From Anisakis pegreffii (Eukaryota > Nematoda > Chromadorea > Rhabditida > Anisakidae): 64,000 nucleotides of DNA. Shown in pieces: positions 49,001-57,376 of the stretch; within the stretch, counting starts at the first letter, position 1, and each line of letters opens with the position of its first letter. The notes under the pieces were generated by a model, which did no database searches, was not told where the DNA came from, and was given only the letters and a program-made list of their open reading frames with translations. The DNA lies in the NCBI GenBank assembly GCA_035041965.1, contig JAPYMA010003045.1:124001-188000 (forward strand), in the 5' to 3' direction. A program made the translations under genes and the position numbers.

Positions 49001-50029
49001 CTCTCAAAATTTCCCGTTACCTGCAAAACATTATTATACCCTTATCTACACCTGCGCGTTGCAGGGATGGAAAAAAAATGAGGAAGGAAAAAGTGGGGGA
49101 CGAAATTTCGCAATCCGAGTGCCGAAAAAGCTGTCCCCGGTCCCCGATAAGCACTAGTTGGTGAGTAACATTGTGATTCTTCAGCTGTTCTATCAGACTC
49201 GACGTGCACTCGAATATTGACCATACAAAAATCGCACATTTTTGCAATGCGCTAGCTACAATTTACCACTGCTGTCAGAGTAACTGCTCGATCTTCCGGC
49301 TAGACGAATAGATAATTCGTACATTAATATTAACCTCATCAGCGATTTTTTCCAAGTCATCGAACAGTTCTAGACGATTACAGACAAACACATTACAAGC
49401 GCCTTCAAGTTCCCTTTGGAGATTGTGTAATTCTTGTTCACTCTGTGGATCCTACAAATATGTAGTATTGAATTGGTGGATGTTAATGAATTACAAAAAT
49501 AGGCCTGAAGTACAGAATCGTTATTAAAATACATTTTTCACTTCAGTGGAAAGAGATGAAAAGTGAATCACTGAGGACAAATTATTGGAGAATTTTGCTT
49601 GAATATTTGAATGCATTCGAACAAACATAAAAAAATCTTTTCCGATTCATCAAATATTGCTTGCACTAGGTTCACGCTGTTTGAATTCACTCCATTAAAA
49701 CTTTAGTCAATGACATTGCCTTTGTAGATGGCGCAACGCTTGAGCAGTAAAGAGAGCGTTCCTTCTTGCTGTTGATTTTTCAAGTTTATCACACCGATTT
49801 TTGAAATGTGCGGTAGAAATGATTCACTTCATTGTTGCAGAGCTCTGTACAAAATTTTGCCAGAAAAGAACCACATGCTGTGATACGGAAGCTCCTTGAA
49901 CTTTTCAGCACGACAGTAAGCGTTTGCTGCAACCGAATGCTCCCCTGTTGATATTTTTTCTCGAATTTTTTTCTTCAGTTTCCGTACTAGAGGCAGAAAT
50001 GATTCAAGATGGTTCTTAAAAAACAATCC
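36904..50029 (-). CDS. Apolipoprotein L-like protein with a tandemly amplified 60-nt exon; 5' end not found
   Basis: Exons (minus): 50029-about 49850 (donor unclear; ESFLPLVRKLKKKIREKI), 49451-49335 (heptad-like LHNLQRELEGACNVF), 48763-48646, 48456-48302, 47773-47720, the array exons (41431-45056), 38591-38532, 37771-37715 and 37263-36904. The glycine-rich core MKKGCAISTFAGSG, ASIAGLVAFTPLAAAGG, then GTDIFQ and a coiled segment (EVRRLLERDAEQIDELNRVY) match ApoL order. The last exon (AMDVYSMYTSVKTIL, LRQEVRRRREELDVI) matches the ApoL C-terminal helix pair. All exons from 47773 on are phase 0. ApoL proteins are membrane- or lipid-associated and can act on ion permeability. Without the 48302 splice (weak donor GTCGTT), the 48456 exon runs to a stop at 48281, giving a short form. 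Family call good; joining everything into one transcript is inference. Confidence 0.65.
37715..37771 (-). other. 57-nt phase-0 exon of the ApoL-like gene (relative of the array exon)
   Basis: Acceptor ATGATTCAG, donor ATG/GTTCGT. Encodes GGARAARTAATNVGRASTM. It lies between the 38591 exon and the terminal exon. Confidence 0.6.
37960..38760. repeat. Segmental duplication, partner of 50370-51065
   Basis: About 0.8 kb aligns block by block with 50370-51065: TTTCTCCAGTCAA, CCTCTAAAA, CCAGTGAATCCC, CAGAATGAGGC..GTTTATTGCTT, CAGTTCAGAAATGA and the 60-nt exon. A diverged version of its distal part begins the array at about 41220. Confidence 0.75.
38532..38591 (-). other. 60-nt phase-0 exon, diverged relative of the array exon
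   Basis: Acceptor CCTTTTCAG, donor AGG/GTTAGT. Encodes AGARGFTKAASRAGGQFAKR, 16 of 20 residues identical to the array unit. Confidence 0.7.
38885..38945 (-). pseudogene. Dead copy of the 57-nt ApoL-like exon
   Basis: The flanks match those of the 37715-37771 exon (GATGAACGAACGACTCCAGTCGATGCTCTC against GATAAACGAACCATAGTCGATGCTCTC in outline). The exon itself carries a TAG and lacks the CAG acceptor. Confidence 0.5.
38953..39040. mobile_element. hAT-like terminus rich in GGCCCGC
   Basis: CGGGGGTTGGCAACCCCGGT is followed by CCGCGGGCCAAAACTGGCCC and a second TTGGCCCGCC. The GGGGTTGGCAA start followed by GCGGGCCAAA...GGCCCGCC is a layout seen in widespread animal hAT-type repeats. Only one end is visible. 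Confidence 0.45.
39950..40312. repeat. CGGTCGG-rich repeat, copy 1
   Basis: GC-rich block with GCATCGGTCG, TTGTCGATCGG, CCCCGACCGAACAAG and TTTCGGTTGCGGTC, repeated in the same order at 40890-41190. ORFs through it are artefacts. Confidence 0.6.
40687..40757. repeat. Near-perfect inverted repeat with a 5-nt loop
   Basis: The left arm (40687-40719, GGTTGTTTA...CATACAGTT) pairs with the right arm (40725-40757, AACTGTATG...TAAACAACC), about 33 bp per arm. It could fold as a hairpin RNA or be a tiny fold-back element. Confidence 0.75.
40890..41190. repeat. CGGTCGG-rich repeat, copy 2
   Basis: Collinear with 39950-40312: TTTTGAGCATCGGTCGG, TTGTCGATCGGAGGTAAC, CCCCGACCGAACAAGG. Confidence 0.6.
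41225..45425 (-). repeat. 350-bp tandem array, each unit carrying a 60-nt ApoL-like exon
   Basis: Exon copies lie at 41431-41490, 41781-41840, 42131-42190, 42481-42540, 42831-42890, 43181-43240, 43597-43656, 43947-44006, 44297-44356, 44647-44706 and 44997-45056. A twelfth, diverged copy at about 45347-45406 has its GT donor changed to TT. The unit is 350 bp, except one of 416 bp (43369-43784) containing a 66-bp internal duplication. Each minus-strand exon has an acceptor ...TTTTTAG (TTCTCAG in the 44997 copy) and a donor AAT/GTTAGT, and encodes AGARGFATGASRAGAQFAKN or a close variant. Units are almost identical, so the array is young or homogenised. The plus-strand 86-residue ORFs (MWKSRQFINK...) are shadows. 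Confidence 0.9.
45426..47719. other. Intronic region between the array and the 47720 exon
   Basis: It holds the hAT-like element at 45912-46102 and a short minus-strand ORF at 46195-46383 without homologous exon sites. No further ApoL-like exon was found, but an exon this short could be missed. Confidence 0.4.
45912..46102. mobile_element. 191-bp hAT-like miniature element (CAACGGTTTTCAACC start)
   Basis: The left end CAACGGTTTTCAACCTTTTT and the right end GGTTGAGAAAGCATG are imperfect inverted repeats of the common hAT type (CAG.GGTTCTCAACC). The flanking 8-mers TGTTAGAG and TGTTAGGA agree at 6 of 8 positions. Confidence 0.55.
47720..47773 (-). other. 54-nt phase-0 exon of the ApoL-like gene
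   Basis: Acceptor ATGTTTCAG, donor ACG/GTATCAG. Encodes VSAVTTEAARRRMETMTT, sharing the VSA start of the exon at 50934-50993. It is the first linker exon after the ApoL core exons. Confidence 0.55.
48913..49155. repeat. GC-rich hAT-like fragment in an ApoL-like intron
   Basis: It runs from GATGTCGGGGACAGGG to GTCCCCGATAAGCACTA. The right end resembles the TAGTG-type termini elsewhere in the window. No matching target duplication was found. Confidence 0.4.
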
Positions 50030-50369
50030 CTGTGAAATTTTAGCCAAAAGTATTGATTGTGGGATTGGCGCCTGCTGATCTCCACATTTAGTGCTCGCTC
50101 CCTAACATGATCACAATATTAGAATCATCGCGTTGACGTCACTCATAACCAGCGCGTATCATAAAGCTGCATTATCAGTTTAGGTGCCCACATTATTAGA
50201 TAATAAAAAATAGCAAGAAAGGACAATGTCGAAGCTGTTAACTAATTTGGCAATTTCCACCATAAGCCAAAACCGTTTGCAGTGATTGCTTCAACGAAAA
50301 GCAAAATATAACGGAACAGAATAGTCTTCCATCTTCGACTACAATGTTTGATCTGTTTAACCCGAACGT

Positions 50370-51065
50370 TCGAGAACGTTTCTCCAGTCAACTATATCGC
50401 ACTTCGATATCCTCACAAGAGCGTTATTCATGAAAAAAATCGTTTCTGCGGAGACTGATAGGATACCCTCTAAAAGGCGTATACATCGAAATCAGCTGGA
50501 CACCGCTTACGATCCAATGTTTTGCGATCTTCACAACAGAAACTTAGGGAGAAAGGACTAACTCTGTCCGTAAATTTCTCACGAACATCCCCTTACAATT
50601 AGTGAACGTTGGGTTACATATTCGCCCCGACACTTCAGTGACCGCACTCATTTGACCAGTGAATCCCCAAAAACCCCTAATCGGCGACTACTTAGGCATG
50701 ATCACATCGTGTTATATTTTGTCGGTAGGCAGATATAACAGAATGAGGCTAGTTTATTGCTTTGCAAGTTTGATTCATCACTTTACAAACGTTGCATTAT
50801 CATAATATTGAAGAACCAGTGTTTCTAGCAGTTCAGAAATGAATATCCTGGGAAGCTGAAGGGTTGTACCTATGTTAGATTTGAATGCAGTAAACGTAGA
50901 AAGAACTGCGATTACTTTCATCGAATGACTAACCATTTCAGCAAATTCCCTTGAAGCCGCTGCATCCGCTCTTGCGAATCCTTCAGCACTCACCTGAATA
51001 AGAGGTAGTGGGGAAGCCGCTGGAAATGTTGATGGAAAATGCTGTGCAACCAGTTTATTCCAAAC
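50370..51065. repeat. Segmental duplication, partner of 37960-38760
   Basis: Same block order as the partner segment, including the 60-nt exon at 50934-50993. Its presence upstream of the ApoL core exons suggests it is a remnant of a neighbouring duplicated copy. Confidence 0.75.
50934..50993 (-). other. Isolated 60-nt ApoL-like linker exon upstream of the core exons
   Basis: Acceptor CTTATTCAG, donor ATG/GTTAGT. Encodes VSAEGFARADAAASREFAEM; the other two frames contain stops. No ApoL C-terminal exon follows before 50029. It may be an orphan exon from a partial gene duplication, or it may be spliced to the 50029 exon (phase 0 fits). Confidence 0.45.
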
Positions 51066-51090
51066 TCTGTTATATATACATATCATTTGT

Positions 51091-51098
51091 ATATATAC

Positions 51099-51129
<31 letters not shown>

Positions 51130-51154
51130 CTTATATATATATATATATATATAT
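51091..51154. repeat. (ATTT)n/(TA)n microsatellite
   Basis: A run of ATTT units is followed by a TA run. Confidence 0.9.
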
Positions 51155-51972
51155 TCCACAACCACATGATTATTTGGACGTTTAGGCTTTGGGCCCACAG
51201 TTCGACGTTTGGGCTCTCTCTATGAAGAAAGAAAAGAAATAAAATACTCATTTCATGAGCGGGTGATCAATTCACTCTGCAGGTGAAGCCGACGCTTTAA
51301 GTCAAAACATTCGTGATCAGAAAAGCAAAATTATCAGTTGATAACAGAGTACGTCGAATCGCGTGCAGTAGACTCTGCAATGATGAGTTGTGCTCAGTCC
51401 ATCCTCAAACATATGATAGTTGTACGTGCGAATTGACGCATGAAAACTATATTGTTCTTCATATTCTTTACTTTCGCCCGTCAAAGAAGGATTGTTAAAT
51501 CTTTTTAGAGTTGAAAGTGCCATTAGATATGCGCTTTATAATTGTCATCGTATTTTTATCATATCACTATCAACTGCTCAAATCACTCATGTAATTACAC
51601 ATCGCTTTGAAGCAGCATTCTCTCATTCTTTACTCTCTGGTTTTCAATCTTATTTAAGCAATGGAATTATATATGCTATTTTATGTTTTTCTCATCATAA
51701 CTGACTGATTCATTTCATTAATAATTGTGACTGATATTGAATTGTGATTCTTTTTTGCAACTATTTGAATGTTTGCGATGCGGCGATTTTTTGTTGTGTT
51801 TGGATTATGACTGACTGTTGCCCACATTTTCTGCGTAAAACCAGCAAAACCTATTGCGAAATAACATGGTAGAAGAAGAAATAAAAATTTTTGAAAATAC
51901 TTATGAATCAGTAAATTGATGTTTGCTGATGAACAAATTTTGATTTCAAAACCTTTCGCGCATACTTTTATG

Positions 51973-52102
51973 TAGTATTGTGCGGGGACGGAAAAAAGTC
52001 GGGACGGGGACAGTCCCCGAGGATGGCTGCGGTTCCAAAATGGTAAGGGACGGGGATTTGGGTAAGAGGACCTCGAATTCGGGGTCTCGCTGCACAACAC
52101 TA
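51973..52102. mobile_element. 130-bp hAT-like miniature element (TAGTATTGTGC ends)
   Basis: The left end TAGTATTGTGCGGGGAC and the right end GTCTCGCTGCACAACACTA are inverted. The flanking 8-mers CTTTTATG (51965-51972) and CTTTCACG (52103-52110) agree at 6 of 8. The interior has GTCCCCGAGGATGGC and CGAATTCGGGG blocks shared with 21600-21863. Confidence 0.7.
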
Positions 52103-52472
52103 CTTTCACGCATACATATTAGTTACGTTTTGAGACGATGATACTATTGTATGAAGAAGTCATGCGAATAAATGTATACGTTAATACTCATTTGTACAAA
52201 TGGGCATACATAATCATTTAAACGTTTCCAATTTCTATTTCTGATTTGTGAGTTATTACAGAGGAAATTATGTGGTAGAAATGCTACCTTCATGTTGCAC
52301 CGGTTTTTGAGCATCAGAAAATAATATTGTATGTAATGAAATATTATATTTTGGGAAACAATCTGAGAAAATTTAGAACATTTGAGGAAAATTATTTTAT
52401 AATATTCTAGATAATATAAAAAGCAATTTGAATGATTCTCGAATATCTGGGGAAGCTAGTTTTGAATATGTA

Positions 52473-52751
52473 TCAAAAATTCATAGGAGCAATTTGAGAG
52501 AGTTCTTCAGAAATTTTCGAGGAGAAAATTCTCCGGAGGAATTTGAAGAATATTCCGAAAAAATGACAAAAATCTTGAAAAAAATCACATGGTAATTCCG
52601 CCATATACCCATTAGAAAAAATGCCCACAAATGAAAAAGCCGCATAGAGGAGTGTTTCCGGTTCGTCGAAAGTTTGACTACGTAGGTGATTTAAAAATTG
52701 TTCGCGCTTCGCCATAACATGCTCCCGAGCTTGACACCACGAATTATTCAC
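52473..52751 (-). CDS. Unassigned ORF, 92 residues, possibly a first exon
   Basis: It starts MNNSWCQAREHVMAKREQF and continues NHLRSQTFDEPETLLYAAFSF, which reads like real coding sequence. A possible donor (AATGG/GTATAT) follows. It lies upstream of the ApoL-like gene on the same strand, so it could be its missing 5' exon, but the phases do not prove a join. No domain recognised. Confidence 0.25.
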   Translation of the reverse strand: MNNSWCQAREHVMAKREQFLNHLRSQTFDEPETLLYAAFSFVGIFSNGYMAELPCDFFQDFCHFFGIFFKFLRRIFSSKISEELSQIAPMNF

Positions 52752-53310
52752 ATAACTAATTCATGTTTTTGTGCATCCATAGGGGTCATTTTGCACGATT
52801 CTTATGCGTTTCAAGTATGACCGACTTCCTGGTAGATGACGCCGACAAACATCAAAGAGCAGAGGTGATGTTCCCCGCTTGTAAGATGTTTCAGGGATAC
52901 AAATTGACTGCGAGTGGTTGAAATTTCAGTACAGTGTCGGAAAGTGAGAATCTGTATAAAAACATCTGCGCTTGAATTATGAAGTTTGAAAGTGGTTAGT
53001 TAACATCTGACCAGACAACTTGGTTCACTTCTGCTTGTTTCTCTTTGATTGATATCGTCAGAGGAAAGGCCATTTTCAAATCGTAATACGAACAAAATTA
53101 CACGCCGATCAAGTTTGAATTTCAACGAGACGAGTAAGCGTTATGATTTATAAGCCCACGAACTTAGAAGATAAGGAGATAGATATGAAGATAAAGATAG
53201 ATTGCATAAGTAAAACGCAGATCACTGCTCTTATGCTGTTTTTCCACATAAAAACAACATACTTGCAACGGGCATGATTAAAGTGTAGCTGTGTCAAGGA
53301 GAACAGCAGG

Positions 53311-53838
53311 ATGCAGTTGAAACTTTCGGTGAAATTGCTCCAAAATACAGCAAACTCATCCACATGCAAGCACCCATGGCATAGTATCAATCCTTTAGGT
53401 GCGTTACAGCAGAATTGCGGGTATTTCTTAATTCACCCAACAAATAGTACATTTATTTATCACCGTTGGCAAATTCAATACAATATAAGTAAATTGTACT
53501 TTTTCGGATGTAGGAAATTGCAGTACATTTGTTCTTGGAAAATCGACGGTTCCAAACCGAAAATGTATCCCTCACAATCAGCATGCAAATTTGAATTCCT
53601 TTCAAATGGTCATCTATTCAGTTGTGTACGTTCGGCTCAATATGTTCCGTTCTTTACAGAGTGCATCTTTCCTTATAATTATTTTCACTGTTGTCTTTCA
53701 GCATCTCGTAAAACTTCACTTGACACGATGGGAAGCACATTTTTATCGCAGATTTCCAAGATGCAGCTTTCCACAGTACCGAAACACCGGTTCTGTGATG
53801 AGATGAGAGAGCGGATGGTTCACAAATACTGTGCGTAA
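53311..53838 (+). CDS. Unassigned ORF, 175 residues, cysteine-containing
   Basis: An uninterrupted 528-bp frame from ATG to TAA is unusual for this AT-rich DNA. A fragment (YHRWQIQ...KLYFFGCRK...PSQSACKF) faintly recalls a Kunitz domain, but the cysteine spacing does not fit and no signal peptide is seen. A strong acceptor-like TTGTCTTTCAG at about 53701 suggests the true gene, if any, may be spliced into another frame (HLVKLHLTRWEAHFYRRF). Confidence 0.25.
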   Translation: MQLKLSVKLLQNTANSSTCKHPWHSINPLGALQQNCGYFLIHPTNSTFIYHRWQIQYNISKLYFFGCRKLQYICSWKIDGSKPKMYPSQSACKFEFLSNGHLFSCVRSAQYVPFFTECIFPYNYFHCCLSASRKTSLDTMGSTFLSQISKMQLSTVPKHRFCDEMRERMVHKYCA

Positions 53839-53941
53839 TGCAGCAATGCTCCATTTGCAATCTGCAATGAAATTATTTTTCTATTTTAAAAAAAGCAATT
53901 TATTATACAATTAGGATTAATTGCTTACATATTGCTCTTTT

Positions 53942-54066
53942 TTCTGTATTCCTGCAGCAAGAGTAAAAAAATTTTCAAGATGGACGTGTGCTGAGAATAT
54001 GAATAATAAATTTTACAATCATTAAAGATTGAACTGAGTATACTTCATTGGGACATAATTAATAGG
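53942..54066 (+). repeat. Short dispersed repeat, copy 1
   Basis: TTTTCAAGATGGACGTGT and GAGTATACTTCATTGGGAC, GACATAATTAATAG are repeated at 54803-54832 and 55498-55530, where a hAT-like element has split the repeat. Confidence 0.6.
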
Positions 54067-54525
54067 ATGTCGCGAATCGCATGATTCACGATAAAGATGA
54101 TAACCATTATTAATAATATTTTTGTTGATAGAGTGTTTTGTCTGTCTCGATCGAGTGTGTCTTGTTGATAGAATTGCAACGCGTCAGTCAGTGTTTTGTC
54201 TTCGTCTGTCATCACGTCATTTATCCAAATCTTATGTACAGTCGCTTACCATCACGTTATATACTCAAATCATATACTTATTTACATCTCAAATGCCACC
54301 TTATCTATCCTTATATCAAATACATACATATAGCTCAAATGCCTCTTATCTTTCCTCTAATCAACACATATATATCATAAATGCTTAAACAAATTCCTCT
54401 CAAAAATATACGCCCTTCTAATTCATCCACTTATAATTCAACTCATTGTTCGTTGGCCTTTCATTCGTTCAATCGTGTGTCTTGTTCGTTCATCCGGGTA
54501 AACCGATATTCCCCAGCTCCGTTGT

Positions 54526-54650
54526 CCCTCGAATCAACCACTCAGTCGTCAGATTTCGTTTCAATCCCCCGTTTTCCTTCGACTCAACCACTCAGTCGTC
54601 AGATTTCGTTTCAATTCCCATTATCCCTCAACTCAATCACTGAATCGTTC
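54526..54650 (+). repeat. 50-bp tandem repeat, about 2.4 copies
   Basis: Unit from TCGAATCAACCACTCAGTCG through CAGATTTCGTTTCAATCCCC. The third copy is partial and diverged. Confidence 0.75.
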
Positions 54651-54832
54651 AAGTCATTCTTCCGTCGATTATTGTTTATTTGCTGCCTGTTGCTCAGAAT
54701 AAATATTCATTTCGTCGTAAATAGCGACCCACATTCAAATACCACTAGACGCCTATATTCAATCAATATAATCGCCGCTATTTCCGACAAAGAGTACAAA
54801 TATTTTCAAGATGGACGTGTACTGATTGTGAG

Positions 54833-55493
54833 TAGTGTTCGTCGGGGAGCAATTTTTTGCACGGGGGGGTCCCCGCGGGGAGTAAATTGGACGGGGAGGG
54901 TCCCCGCGAAAAAGTCGGGGAGCAAATTGCGCGGGGGGGGTCCCCGCGGGGAGTAAATTGGACGAGGGGGGTCCCCGCGAAAAAGTCGGGGAGCAAATTG
55001 CGCGGGGGGGGACCCCGTCGGGGAATGACCGCTCCCCGTGTTCCCCGACGGGGAGGACGGGGAGCATTTCAGCTCAATTTTTTAAACAAAATTTCAATTT
55101 TTTAAAGATTTTTCTCCTTTTTTTAAGTAGTTTTCTTTCAAGTGCACCTTATACTCACATTTCAAAACAAAAAACAAGACAATATTGAAAGTGTTGCAGC
55201 TGTCTTTCACCATTTTCAGTTAAATGTTCGCGATATTCGGGAAGGTTCGCACTCCCCGTCCTCCCCGTCGGGGAGGACGGGGAGCTCGTCCTCCCCGTCG
55301 GGGAGCGAAATTGGACGGGGAGCTCCCCGCGAAAAAGTCGGGGAGCAAATTGCGCGGGGGGGTCCCCGCGGGGAGTAAATTGGACGGGGGGGGTCCCCGC
55401 AAAAAAGTCGGGGAGCAAATTGCGCGGGGGGGAGCGCTCCCCGCGTTCCCCGCCGGGGTCCCCGACGGGGACCCCGTTCCCCGACGAACACTA
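54833..55493. mobile_element. 661-bp GC-rich hAT-like element with perfect 8-bp target duplication
   Basis: It starts TAGTGTTCGTCGGGGAGC and ends GTTCCCCGACGAACACTA. The flanking 8-mers are identical: ATTGTGAG at 54825-54832 and 55494-55501. The interior consists of tandem blocks (GTCCCCGCGGGGAGTAAATT, GGACGGGG, CGCGAAAAAGTCGGGGAGC) and one T-rich spacer (55070-55240). It encodes nothing. The perfect duplication suggests recent insertion. Confidence 0.88.
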
Positions 55494-55529
55494 ATTGTGA
55501 GTATACTTCTTGGGACATAATTAATAGTG

Positions 55530-57376
55530 TTTGTGTTGCTGGTCGGAGCTGTTTGTGTTGTTACTTGTGTTGCTTGTGCGAAGGCGACAATTAATAATAT
55601 AGTTTATCCACACAATAAATAAAGACGATAATAATGGTTGAGTTGAGTGAAGATACACTGACGGTTGAGTGACGAAAGATGCCGATGATGGCTCATACAC
55701 AACAACGACACTGGATACACGAGCAACACACTAACTGACTAATATAGAGAACTGATATAACTACACTGAGATACTTATATAGTCATTGAGATTAGCTGAT
55801 TACGAAACAATGGTTACGAACTGCCAATGGTGGCCAGAGAACACACGATATGCAAAGCACTATAGAGAGACATACAAGAAACGGTAAACAATAAACAAGA
55901 GATCACCGGTTTATCACAACATCATCCTTCAAATAGGATTTACACAACACCTTCGGATCGGTTGAATTCCTAGTAGCGTAGCACATTCCCAGTTCATGCG
56001 ATATCTTGATTGTTGATATGCGATAACGAAAATTTCGTGTGAATCTGATCATCGTATAATTCAAAAGTGAACGCACATCATTTTTAATTTTACTTCGAAT
56101 AGAATAAGATTCCCATGAAAGAGCATCGGATAGAATGTGATCGATCACAGTGTTGTTAAACAAGGGGAGTTGGTCTTATTTTCCACGTTATGTTTAACCG
56201 ATTCATATACTTAGGCTCTGTTATGAAAGCAATGCCTTTCATAAATCATTGACGTAGAGATACTTCTCTGATCCATTCTTACGAACAAGTTGTTTCATCC
56301 CCAACAAATAAAAAAGATGCCTAAATTATGTTTGCATAAGGGCCCTGTTTTTAAATGCACTTCCAGCTTCTTTTCCCACTGAAATGCAAGATATTAAGAA
56401 GGTGATATTAGCTCTGGCCATTTTTCGAATAATGGGCCTGTTGTTTGAGCGCACCAAAAGTTATGTGCATTGCAGAAGAAGAGAATGCATATTCTAACAA
56501 AGGTAATGTATTCATCATCCAACCGATAAAGCTAACATCAACAAACCTCGAAGTTGTGCCATAAAAATCTATGCCGTGATCAATTGTTAGGATGAGAAAT
56601 GACTGGAGTAAGCTGAAAGTCAGAACTAGAAAAAGTGTTCCTTCAGCGCTAACATCTCGAAACGTTTACAACGACGATGATGAACAAGTGCATTCATTAG
56701 TGCAGGGAATGAGGAAATAGTCGAATTATGTAGTAAAATTTTCAATTTATTGGTTTCCACGATTAATTCACTCAAAAGCGAGCGGTTTTCGAGTGTCAGC
56801 AGTTGTGTGGATCAGACCTGCGATTGGACTTGTTTTTGCTGTTGATAGCGTTTAGAACGGATGGTATATAGGAAAGAGGATGATTTGGAAATTAAGTAAA
56901 AGCTGATGAGTGCAGAGTGCAAAGGAATTGATCAGAATAAAGGAGCGCTATCGGCGGAGGTGCTGTTTGGTATGTTCGATGTAATAACATTATTCAAACA
57001 ACGCACGAACAACGAATGCAAATGTAAAGTAGCATTGCAATGCAAGGTAAAGTCTAGCTGACTGATCAATAAAGTTTATTCAATATTTATACGAAAATAT
57101 TGTGCAGCGAAGACTAACTAGTTCCGCTGTTAACACTGATAGTTCCATTCGTTTCGTTGTTGTTCAATTATCGTTTACCGACTGCGATTCATTCATGAAT
57201 TAACCGCTGATGTCGTGGTGCTGTTAGATAGCGAATGATTGTTTGAGCGCAGTTGCCGAGATGATTGACAAGATTTAATGTGGTTGTTTGTACGTCACAA
57301 ACAACACTCTTATCATCATATTATAATATAATAACGTATTTGTTGAATATTGAATAAAGTTCGATTCACTGAAAGA
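55530..57376. other. 5' flank of the MOSPD2-like gene, weak ORF only
   Basis: A minus-strand ORF at 55903-56163 (86 residues, starting MFNNTVIDHILSDALSWES) has plausible composition but no recognised domain or splice support. The MOSPD2-like promoter should be within the last part of this stretch. Confidence 0.35.

Noticed and set aside
53311..53838. Kunitz inhibitor
   Set aside because: Cysteine number and spacing do not match a Kunitz domain and no signal peptide is visible.
54759..55520. Proline/arginine/glycine-rich ORFs on both strands
   Set aside because: They are readings of the GC-rich hAT-like element and its internal blocks, open on several frames because of base composition.
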